From Microbacterium azadirachtae (GTDB lineage: Bacteria; Actinomycetota; Actinomycetes; Actinomycetales; Microbacteriaceae): DNA of 35,885 nt. The notes under the pieces are model-generated. The model made no database searches, was not told the DNA's origin, and saw only the letters and a program-made list of their open reading frames with translations. Position numbers and translations under genes: made by a program. Shown here in pieces: positions 1 through 6,455 of this stretch (positions within the stretch are counted from its first letter, which is position 1; each line of letters opens with the position of its first letter). The stretch lies in contig NZ_JYIX01000018.1 in assembly GCF_000956505.1 (NCBI RefSeq), forward strand, positions 1 through 35,885, given 5' to 3'.

Positions 1-5
1 CCCCC

Positions 6-19
6 GGGGAGCGCTCCCC
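6..19. repeat. perfect 14-base palindrome
   Basis: GGGGAGCGCTCCCC reads the same on both strands. It lies just beyond the hairpin repeat at 28-73, downstream of livF on the minus strand. It could be part of a terminator region or an operator for a gene left of the window. Nothing further can be said because the window begins here. Confidence 0.4.
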
Positions 20-27
20 AAACCCGA

Positions 28-73
28 GTCGTCCCCGTCAGCGGACTCCATAGCGTGCGCTGACGGGGACGAC
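28..73 (-). repeat. dispersed hairpin repeat, copy 1 (terminator-like)
   Basis: Two perfectly complementary 16-base arms (28-43 and 58-73, GTCGTCCCCGTCAGCG and its reverse complement) enclose a 14-base loop. The same element recurs at 21502-21547 and 23052-23097 with the same arm length and loop length. All three copies lie 28-30 bases beyond the stop codon of a minus-strand gene, here livF. A transcription terminator or mRNA 3'-end stabiliser is the simplest reading. There is no clear U-tract. Confidence 0.75.
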
Positions 74-101
74 CCGGATGTGGGTGGACCAGGGGAGGGG
101 G

Positions 102-794
102 CTAGCCGCCGAGGTAGGCGCGGTGGAGGAGCTGTGGATCCGCGTGCAGGTCCTCGGCCGTGCCCTGGAACGACACGCGGCCACCGGCGACGACCACGGC
201 CTCGCGGGCGATACCGAGCGCGAGCTGGGTGAACTGCTCCACGAGCAGCACCCCCACGCCGGACTCGGCGATCGACTGCACGATCGGCACGAGCCGCATG
301 AACACGACGGGCGCGAGACCGAGCGACATCTCGTCGATGAGCAGGATCTTGGGTTTCGCGGCGAACGCGCGCGCGAGCACCACCATCTGCTGCTCGCCGC
401 CGGACAGCAGCGCGGTGGCGGAGTCGATGCGCTTCTCCAGCTCCGGGAACGGCGCGAGCGCCGCCTCGAGCTCGGCGGGCGTGCGCGCGGTGAGCGACAG
501 GTTCTCGCGCACGGTGAGCGACGGGAACACCGCCCTGCCCTGCTCGATGTGCACGATGCCCTTGCGGGCGCGCGACACCCGGGAGAGCCTGTCGATGCGC
601 TCCCCGTCGAGCGAGAGCGAGCCGGCCGAGTGGCCGACGACGCCCGAGATCGACTCGATCAGGCTGGTCTTGCCCGCGCCGTTGGGACCGACGAGGGCGA
701 GCACCTCGCCGCCGCGCACGGTGAGCGACACGTCGGAGATCACCGGCCCAGCGCCGCGGCTGACGGTGACGCCGTCCAGCACCAGTTCGCTCAT
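102..794 (-). CDS. livF: branched-chain amino acid-type ABC transporter ATP-binding protein, LivF family
   Basis: This is a cytoplasmic ATPase of a LivFGHM-type importer, 230 residues, the normal LivF length. Visible motifs are Walker A GPNGAGKT (36-43), a canonical signature LSGGE (130-134) and Walker B ILLIDE (150-155), followed by the LivF-type text MSLGLAP. The ATG at 794 overlaps the stop of the fused livMG gene as ATGA, which fixes the start and implies translational coupling. It is the last gene of the minus-strand operon livK-livH-livMG-livF. A hairpin repeat lies 29 bases beyond the stop. Family assignment is firm. The substrate cannot be read from this subunit, and LivF-type transporters carry urea, amides or aromatic acids as well as amino acids. 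Confidence 0.93.
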   Translation of the reverse strand: MSELVLDGVTVSRGAGPVISDVSLTVRGGEVLALVGPNGAGKTSLIESISGVVGHSAGSLSLDGERIDRLSRVSRARKGIVHIEQGRAVFPSLTVRENLSLTARTPAELEAALAPFPELEKRIDSATALLSGGEQQMVVLARAFAAKPKILLIDEMSLGLAPVVFMRLVPIVQSIAESGVGVLLVEQFTQLALGIAREAVVVAGGRVSFQGTAEDLHADPQLLHRAYLGG

Positions 795-2611
795 GACAGC
801 AGCTCCGTCTCTCCCATGTAGGCCTTGACGACGTCGGGGTTCGCGAGCACCTCGTCCTGCGGGCCGGTGGCGAGCACCTGTCCGAAGTTCAGCACGGTGA
901 GCATCGGGCACACCGAGCGGACCAGATCCAGGTCGTGCTCGATGATGATGAGCGCGACGCCGTAGCGCTGCGGCAGCTCGCGCAGCCGGGCGGCGAGGGC
1001 CAGGTGCTCGTCGTGCGAGAGCCCGGCGGCGGGCTCGTCGAGGATGAGCAGGCGCGGCCCCGCCAGCACGGCGGCCGCCACCTCGACCAGGCGCCGGGTG
1101 CCGACGTCGACGCTCGACAGCCGGGCCCGCGCGGGCGGGCAGCCGAAGAACGCGAGCGTCTCCTCGATGTCGGGCGCGGACAGCCGGCGCCGCGAGACGA
1201 AGCGCACGTACCCGCCCACCGTGAGCAGCGGAGGCACCCTGTCCTGCTGGAACGTGCGGCGCAGGCCCAGCCGGGCGCGACGCGTGGGGGAGAGGGCCGC
1301 GAGGTCGCGGCCGCCCAGCAGCACTCGGCCGCCGTGCTTGGGCAGGAATCCGCTGATGGCATCCACGAAGGTCGACTTGCCTGCGCCGTTCGGCCCGATG
1401 AGGCCCATGATCGACGCCTCCGGCACGGAGAACGACACGTCGTCGAGCGCCTTCAGGGCGCCGAACTCGACGGTCAGGTGCTCCACGGTCAGCACCGGCT
1501 CGCCGCTCAGGAGGGCCGGATCCAGCGTGGCCGTGGTGGTGGTGCGGATCTCCTCGGCGTCGTCGGAGGCGTCCGGCGGCAGCGCGGTGAGGGCGGCGAT
1601 GGCGGCGTTCGCGGTCTTGCGGTCCTGACGCTTCCAGATGAGGTTGCGGATCCCCTGGCCGAGGCTCGTGCCGCTCGTGAGCGCCTGCACGCCCAGCACG
1701 CCGAAGATCACGAAGCCCCAGTCCTGCGGGATGTGCCAGCGCTTGAGCAGCTCCGGCACGAGCACCCAGAGGATGCCGCCGAACACCGCCATGTCGATGA
1801 GGTGCGCGCCGCTCATGATCGCCAGCACGTACAGCGCGAGCGACTGCAGAGGCGTGAAGCTCGCCGCGAACGGCAGCTGCACCTGGCCGGCGAGCAGACC
1901 CCCGGCCACACCGCCGAGCGCGGCCGAGACCGCGAACGCGGTGAGCTTGGCGACCTGCACGCTCTGCCCGGCTGCTGCCGTGCCGCGCTCGGAGAAGGCG
2001 ACGGCCTTCCAGCTCGCGCCCCAGCGGCTGCGCTGCAGGAAGAACACGATCAGCCCGCACACCACGAGCACGATGATCGAGAGGAAGAAGAATTTCTTGT
2101 CGTTCGAGAACATTGTCGGGCGGTCGATCGAGATGGCGTCCGCGGATCCGGGGAACTGGATCTGCACGAGCGTGACGTCCGCCGCGGCGGCGAAGCCCAG
2201 GGTGACCACGGCGAGGTTCACGCCGCGCAGGCGCAGGGCGGGCAGGCCCACGAGGATTCCGGCGACCCCGGCGACGAGTGCGCCGAGGATCAGCCACACG
2301 ATGAAGCCGCCCGGCGCATGCCAGATGTTCATGAGCGCCACGATCCAGGCGCCGATCGCCGCGAAGGTGAGCTGGCACAGGGCGATCATGCCGGCGGATC
2401 CGGTCACGACGCCGAGCCCCATGATCGCGATCGCGGCGATCACCGCGCTGATCGCGAGGTAGACGAAGTAGCCCGGCAGGGTGTTCGAGAGCAGGAGGCC
2501 GACAAGGATCGCGAGCGCTCCGACGGCGAACGGCCAGACGATGCGGACGACCGGCCTCTGCAGGAGCGGGACGGACGGGCGGGCGGGCGAGAGCGGCTCA
2601 GCGTGCGGCAT
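791..2611 (-). CDS. fused ABC permease and ATP-binding protein, LivM-LivG fusion
   Basis: One 606-residue chain joins an integral-membrane LivM domain (about residues 15-320, many hydrophobic helices, with the family text GLGVVTGSAGMIALCQ) to a LivG-type ATPase (about 365-606). The ATPase has Walker A GPNGAGKS (406-413) and Walker B LLILDEP (Asp525, Glu526). The signature that is normally LSGGQ-like reads SSVDVGTRR, so it is degenerate, whereas LivF is canonical. The ATG at 2611 overlaps the end of livH by 14 bases, and the open frame extending further upstream is only livH read out of frame. The fusion fixes one permease half to one ATPase half. Such fusions are known in actinobacteria. Substrate unknown. 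Confidence 0.92.
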   Translation of the reverse strand: MPHAEPLSPARPSVPLLQRPVVRIVWPFAVGALAILVGLLLSNTLPGYFVYLAISAVIAAIAIMGLGVVTGSAGMIALCQLTFAAIGAWIVALMNIWHAPGGFIVWLILGALVAGVAGILVGLPALRLRGVNLAVVTLGFAAAADVTLVQIQFPGSADAISIDRPTMFSNDKKFFFLSIIVLVVCGLIVFFLQRSRWGASWKAVAFSERGTAAAGQSVQVAKLTAFAVSAALGGVAGGLLAGQVQLPFAASFTPLQSLALYVLAIMSGAHLIDMAVFGGILWVLVPELLKRWHIPQDWGFVIFGVLGVQALTSGTSLGQGIRNLIWKRQDRKTANAAIAALTALPPDASDDAEEIRTTTTATLDPALLSGEPVLTVEHLTVEFGALKALDDVSFSVPEASIMGLIGPNGAGKSTFVDAISGFLPKHGGRVLLGGRDLAALSPTRRARLGLRRTFQQDRVPPLLTVGGYVRFVSRRRLSAPDIEETLAFFGCPPARARLSSVDVGTRRLVEVAAAVLAGPRLLILDEPAAGLSHDEHLALAARLRELPQRYGVALIIIEHDLDLVRSVCPMLTVLNFGQVLATGPQDEVLANPDVVKAYMGETELLS

Positions 2612-3458
2612 CCCACACCTCCTTGCGCTGGGTCCACAGCAGCAGGACCACGATGAACAGGAACGGGAGGAAGTTGCGGACGAGGGAGATCTCGTTGATC
2701 TGAGCGACGAGTCCGCCCAGCACGCCCAGCACGAGGCCGCCGACCACGGTGAGGCCGAGGCGCTTGAAGCCGCCGAGCAGCGCTGCGGCGGCGGCGGGGA
2801 TGATGAGCATCGACAGGCTGGTCGCGTCATTGGACTGCGAAGGCGCGACGATCACGATCGCGATCGCGCTGATCACGCCGGTCACGAACCAGACCGCGAT
2901 CGAGAGCGGGCGGGAGCGGATCCCGAGCAGCTCGGCCGTGGTCGGGCGCTCCGAGAGCGCGCGCAGCTGGGTGCCGATCCGGGTGCGGGTGAGCAGGACG
3001 TGCACCCCGACCGCGACGACGATCGCCATGCCCACCGTCCATACCGTGACCTGGCTGATCACCACGCCGCCGATCGAGAACGCGGGCCCCGCGATGATCG
3101 GCGCGAACGGCTGCGGCTTGTTGCCGAACAGGATGAACGAGAGCGAGATCAGCAGGAGCAGCGGCCCGACCGTCATCGCGGAGCGCGTGGTCGTGGAGGC
3201 CTCGGACAGCCAGGTCGCGGCGATCCAGCCGATCGCGGCGGCCAGCAGGCCGCCGATCAGCACGCCGAGGACGGATCCGATCCACACCGGCATGCCCGCC
3301 TTGGTGACGAGCCACACGGCGCAGAACCCGCCGAACATGCCGGCCGCCGCCTGGGCGAAGTTGACGACCCGGACCAGCCGGGCCATGAGGGTGAGGCAGA
3401 CCCCGAGCACGGCGTACAGGCCGCCGGCCGCAAGCCCTGCCAGGGCTCCTTCGAGCAT
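2598..3458 (-). CDS. livH: branched-chain amino acid-type ABC transporter permease, LivH family
   Basis: This 286-residue integral membrane protein is of normal LivH length, with about eight hydrophobic segments and the family signature near the N-terminus (GLAAGGLYAVLGVCLTLM, then VVNFAQAAAGMFG). It would pair with the LivM half of the fusion protein to form the membrane channel. The ATG at 3458 follows an AAGGAAG-like ribosome site at a suitable distance. The gene overlaps livMG by 14 bases and lies 138 bases beyond the substrate-binding protein gene, with a long hairpin repeat between them. That spacing suggests the binding protein is made in excess of the permease. Confidence 0.92.
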   Translation of the reverse strand: MLEGALAGLAAGGLYAVLGVCLTLMARLVRVVNFAQAAAGMFGGFCAVWLVTKAGMPVWIGSVLGVLIGGLLAAAIGWIAATWLSEASTTTRSAMTVGPLLLLISLSFILFGNKPQPFAPIIAGPAFSIGGVVISQVTVWTVGMAIVVAVGVHVLLTRTRIGTQLRALSERPTTAELLGIRSRPLSIAVWFVTGVISAIAIVIVAPSQSNDATSLSMLIIPAAAAALLGGFKRLGLTVVGGLVLGVLGGLVAQINEISLVRNFLPFLFIVVLLLWTQRKEVWDAAR

Positions 3459-3497
3459 GTGCTTCTTCCTTCTCGTCCATTCCCGGTCGTTGAGCGC

Positions 3498-3575
3498 CCT
3501 TCGTCTCGTCGCTTCGCTCCTCGCTCAGGGACCGGACCGTTGTCCGGTTCCTGAGCGAGCGCAGCGAGACGAAGG
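3498..3575. repeat. long imperfect palindrome between binding-protein and permease genes
   Basis: A left arm beginning CCTTCGTCTCG and a right arm ending CGAGACGAAGG pair over roughly 35 bases each, with an inner stem GGACCGGAC/GTCCGGTTCC and a CGTT loop. Text such as GAGCGAGCGCAGCGAGACGAAGG-type sequence is widely scattered in microbacterial genomes, as I recall it. Its position inside the liv operon suggests partial termination or 3' protection of the binding-protein message. Confidence 0.75.
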
Positions 3576-3596
3576 ACGCGACGACCCGGGGTCGGA

Positions 3597-4769
3597 TCAC
3601 TTGGTGGGGATGCGGAGCCAGTCGTCCGAGACCTTCTCCCACTTGTGGGTGCCGCTCTTGAGCTCGATCGGCCAGCCGGCGGTGTTGTGCACGCCGAAGG
3701 TGAACGGCGTGCCGATCATCTTGTTGTCGATGGGCTTCATGTTCTTCAGCGCCTCGGTGACGGTCTCGCGGGTGATGTCGCCCTTCATGCCCTTCAGCAC
3801 GGTGAGGAAGTGCGTCGCGGCGAGGTAACCGCCCTGGCTGAACGAGGTCAGCGGGATGTTGTTCTTCGTCATGAGGTCACGCCAGTCCTTGTTCACGTCG
3901 TTCTCCTCGGTGAACGGGTAGAACTCGGCCGGGACGTAGATGCCGGCGCCGGCGTTGTCGACGGCCTTGGCGAAGTTCTCGCTGTAGACGCTCGTCAGGT
4001 ACAGCCAGGTCACGTCGTTCCAGCCCTGCGCGTTGGCGGCCTTGACCTGGCCGATCGCGTCCGGCTCGACGGGGTTGATCGCGAGGGCCTTGCAGCCGGC
4101 CTGCTTGGCCTTGACGATGTACGGCGTGTAGTCGCTCGCGCCGTAGGGCACGGTGTCGTCGACGTAGAGGGGCTTCTTGCCGGTGATCTTGGTCCAGCTG
4201 TCGATCGCGGCCTGGTAGGTCGGGCGGGTGGATCCGGCGATCTCGAGCAGCACGCAGATGTTGTCGAGCTTGAGCTGCTCTGACCCGTACAGCAGGGTCA
4301 GCGTCATGTCGTTGTACGGGCCGACGTTGGCCGGCGAGATGTTCTTGCTGTCGAAGCAGCCCGTGTCGACGCCGATGCCGGGGATCGAGAGGATCCCCTC
4401 CTGCTCGTAGTACTTCTTGTTCAGGTCGCACTCGATGAGGCTCGCGGATCCGACCATCGCGACGGCGTTGTCGGATCCGACGATCTCGCGGGCGTTCGCG
4501 GTCGCGGTGGCGGGGTCGCCCTTGTCGTCGAGTGCCTTGTAGTCGATCTTGCGGCCGTTCAGCCCGCCGTCGGCGTTGAACTTGTCGAACACGGCCTTGG
4601 CCGCCTGGGACGCCTCGGGGAAGGTCGCCGGTCCTGAGATGGTGTTGACGGATCCGACGACGATCGGGTCGGAGGAGCCGGATCCTGAGCCGCCGTCGCC
4701 GGAGCAGCCGGCCAGGGCCAGCATTCCCGCGGCGAGCAGCGCTGCTGCGGCGGTGATGCGCTTGTTCAT
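3597..4769 (-). CDS. ABC transporter substrate-binding lipoprotein, LivJ/LivK (type 1 periplasmic binding fold)
   Basis: A 390-residue secreted lipoprotein. It has a lipoprotein signal peptide with charged start MNKR, hydrophobic core and lipobox LALAGC (Cys22), then a flexible Gly/Ser linker. The mature part begins DPIVVGSVNTISGPATFPEAS, typical of the Peripla_BP_6/LivJ family, and continues through the usual two-lobed length. It would capture the substrate outside the membrane and deliver it to LivH-LivM. The ATG at 4769 has AGGA five bases upstream. It is the first transporter gene, downstream of the SnoaL-like and moaF-like genes on the same strand. The ligand is not readable, and the MoaF neighbour only hints at an amine- or aromatic-related compound. 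Confidence 0.93.
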   Translation of the reverse strand: MNKRITAAAALLAAGMLALAGCSGDGGSGSGSSDPIVVGSVNTISGPATFPEASQAAKAVFDKFNADGGLNGRKIDYKALDDKGDPATATANAREIVGSDNAVAMVGSASLIECDLNKKYYEQEGILSIPGIGVDTGCFDSKNISPANVGPYNDMTLTLLYGSEQLKLDNICVLLEIAGSTRPTYQAAIDSWTKITGKKPLYVDDTVPYGASDYTPYIVKAKQAGCKALAINPVEPDAIGQVKAANAQGWNDVTWLYLTSVYSENFAKAVDNAGAGIYVPAEFYPFTEENDVNKDWRDLMTKNNIPLTSFSQGGYLAATHFLTVLKGMKGDITRETVTEALKNMKPIDNKMIGTPFTFGVHNTAGWPIELKSGTHKWEKVSDDWLRIPTK

Positions 4770-4820
4770 GTGATTCCTGTCTTCTCGGGTGCGGAGCGGA
4801 CCCCGCGGTGTGGTGCAGGT

Positions 4821-4850
4821 CGGTGCGGTGCGGTGCGGTGCGGTGCAGTG
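4821..4850. repeat. pentanucleotide simple repeat (CGGTG)n
   Basis: Five exact CGGTG units (4821-4845) are followed by a sixth with one change (CAGTG). The repeat lies in the 97-base spacer between the SnoaL-like gene and the binding-protein gene. Slipped-strand changes in copy number would alter the leader of the transporter genes but no protein. Confidence 0.85.
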
Positions 4851-4866
4851 GTGCGTGCTGCGGCGG

Positions 4867-5256
4867 TCAGTCGCGGGTGGCGCGGGAGACCATCTCGGTG
4901 TCGGTGAACTGCTCGAAGGCCACGACCTCGCCGCCCTCGAGCCGCCACACGTGCGCGACGCGGGCGGCGAAGAACCGCCCTGTGCGCTTGTAGGTTCCGG
5001 AGTACGTGCCGATGCCGATCACGGTGTCGCCGCCGTCCACGACCTCGTCCACCGCGAGCGTGTAGTCGTCCCAGTCGTCCTGGAGGCGGGAGAAGACGTT
5101 CTCGACCACGGCGTCGGGGCCCACGTAGGTGCCGGCGTACGGGAAGCCCGCGGCCTCGGTCCAGCGCACGTCGGCGCGGAGCGGCGCGAGCATACCGTCC
5201 ACGTCGCCGCGGTCGCTCGCGTCGTAGTGGGCTCGGATGATGTCGGCGTTGGTCAT
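4867..5256 (-). CDS. SnoaL/NTF2-like fold protein
   Basis: A 129-residue cytoplasmic protein with the cone-shaped NTF2/SnoaL-like pattern: an N-terminal helix (ADIIRAHYDASDRGDVDGMLAPLRADVRWTEA), a middle segment YVGPDAVVENVF, and C-terminal strands (VWRLEGGEVVAFEQFTDTEMV). The family includes polyketide cyclases, isomerases, dehydratases and small-ligand binders, and the specific reaction cannot be told. The ATG at 5256 is chosen because GAGGAG lies nine bases upstream, while the longer in-frame start lacks a ribosome site. It sits between moaF and the liv-type transporter on the same strand (84 and 97 base gaps), so joint transcription and a role on the imported compound are likely but inferred. 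Confidence 0.82.
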   Translation of the reverse strand: MTNADIIRAHYDASDRGDVDGMLAPLRADVRWTEAAGFPYAGTYVGPDAVVENVFSRLQDDWDDYTLAVDEVVDGGDTVIGIGTYSGTYKRTGRFFAARVAHVWRLEGGEVVAFEQFTDTEMVSRATRD

Positions 5257-5340
5257 GGCGGGATGCTCCTCAGGGATCGCAGGGTCGGCGGATGCCGCGA
5301 GGCCGCCGTGCGGGAGGCTGTTCACGGCGATCGGCGGAGG

Positions 5341-6171
5341 TCAGACGGGCTGGGCGTCGGGGTAGGCGACCGAGCCGAGCGGATAGATGTGGCCGCCGCC
5401 GCGGGAGTGCTCCGAGTCGCCATCGCCGTTGAGGCCGAGGAAGATCCCGGTCGTCATCAGCTGGTAGCCGAGGTCGTGCAGCCAGACGCTCGCGACCGCG
5501 ATCCGGAACTCGCGGAAGCAGAACAGGTAGAGGCCGTCCGCGAACTTCCACACCGTGGAGAGGTCCATGTCGCCGTGTCCGCGTTGCACGCCTTCGAGGC
5601 ACTGCCAGGCGTAGCGCTGGCTGGAGACGTAGACGTGCTCGTACAGGTGGTGCGGGCTGTACCGGTAGACGTTGCGCTTGCCGATGAGGTCTCGGCTGGG
5701 TCCAGGCACTTCGCCCGTGGGCTCGCCGGCGCCGGTCGTGGCGGACCAGAACTCCTGGCCGACCTGCGGGGTCCCCTCGACCGCCTCCGCGGCGATGCGC
5801 GAGCGGACCACGGTGGCGCGGTGGGTCGTGGTGGAGTACACGACGGTGAGGGCCTCGCGCTCGCGCGACGCGAGCGGCAGGTTCACGAAGACGACGTCGT
5901 CGCGCACCGCGACCGCGTCGTAGGGGTCGGTGCCGGCGGCGCCGAGGCCCGACCACGTTACGAGCCCTGCTCCCGAGCCCGTCGAAGAGCCGAAGTCCAG
6001 GGCGAGGGTCCCGCCGCCGTCGAGCGCCAGGGTCAGGGACGTGCCGTCCAGGTCGATGTTCGGCAGGCGGTAGGTGTCGATCCCCGCGGCGAACTCGTCA
6101 TAGGTGCGCCATTCGTCGAGCCCGTCGTCGGGCGCGGAGACCGGATCGGCAATCGTCACATCATCGGACAC
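5341..6171 (-). CDS. MoaF family protein (monoamine-regulon type)
   Basis: A 276-residue soluble protein resembling the MoaF family, with an N-terminal lipocalin-like half (DTYRLPNIDLDGTSLTL, LDFG) and a C-terminal half with NVYRYSPHHLYEHVYVSSQRYAWQCLEG and LYLFCFREFRIAVASVW. MoaF was named from the monoamine-induced operon of Klebsiella. Databases sometimes label it a molybdenum cofactor protein, but no cofactor role is evident. The biochemical function is unknown. The start is the GTG at 6171, preceded by AAGGAG at seven bases; the longer frame to 6318 has no ribosome site and a low-complexity Arg-rich extension. It is the first gene of the minus-strand transporter cluster and is divergent from narK. 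Confidence 0.8.
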   Translation of the reverse strand: MSDDVTIADPVSAPDDGLDEWRTYDEFAAGIDTYRLPNIDLDGTSLTLALDGGGTLALDFGSSTGSGAGLVTWSGLGAAGTDPYDAVAVRDDVVFVNLPLASREREALTVVYSTTTHRATVVRSRIAAEAVEGTPQVGQEFWSATTGAGEPTGEVPGPSRDLIGKRNVYRYSPHHLYEHVYVSSQRYAWQCLEGVQRGHGDMDLSTVWKFADGLYLFCFREFRIAVASVWLHDLGYQLMTTGIFLGLNGDGDSEHSRGGGHIYPLGSVAYPDAQPV

Positions 6172-6214
6172 TCTGGGACTCCTTCGACCCTGACCCCGCC
6201 GGACTGCGGGGCGT

Positions 6215-6230
6215 GGAACCATGCTGTTCC
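6215..6230. promoter_or_regulatory. inverted repeat GGAAC-n6-GTTCC in the moaF-narK spacer
   Basis: Perfect 5-base arms at 6215-6219 and 6226-6230 are separated by six bases. It lies 44 bases upstream of the moaF start in the 284-base divergent spacer. It could be an operator for the moaF-liv operon. No regulator is identified. Apart from this and the repeats at 6372-6420, I see nothing else convincing in the spacer. Confidence 0.35.
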
Positions 6231-6371
6231 CGCGCCGGAGCGGCCTCAACGATCCGGATCCGATCGCGCGCCGAGAGTCAACCGGCGTGCCCCCAGGGGC
6301 AAGAGCCGGATTCCGCACCCGACGACGTGCGGATCCGCCTCACACGGCCTCGCCGCAGACGAGAGGACTTC

Positions 6372-6420
6372 GACACACGGGCGTCACCGGGCGCGCGACC
6401 GGCCGAAACACGGGCCTGAC
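6372..6420 (+). promoter_or_regulatory. 11-base periodic repeat upstream of narK, GlnR-like
   Basis: Five pentamers occur at exact 11-base intervals: GACAC, GTCAC, CGCGA, GAAAC, CTGAC. GlnR sites in actinobacteria are written GTnAC-n6-GAAAC repeated with the same 11-base period, so GTCAC and GAAAC fit, though one unit is degenerate and the order is not canonical. The array ends 35 bases before the narK start, a sensible place for an activator. It is weaker than the nirB box. Confidence 0.5.
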
Positions 6421-6455
6421 AGCGTGAGCGCACACGCACTCAGAGGAGGCCCGCG

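Noticed and set aside
935..2656. Long open frame on the plus strand opposite livMG
   Set aside because: It is rich in Arg, His, Glu and Asp with no domain pattern, as expected for the complement of a very G+C-rich gene. The minus strand has clear LivM and LivG motifs.
6172..6318. Longer N-terminus for the moaF-like protein
   Set aside because: The GTG at 6171 has AAGGAG at seven bases. The extension is Arg-rich and lacks a ribosome site.
6221..6427. Possible 68-residue gene in the moaF-narK spacer
   Set aside because: No ribosome site, no recognisable pattern, and it would run through the periodic repeats upstream of narK.
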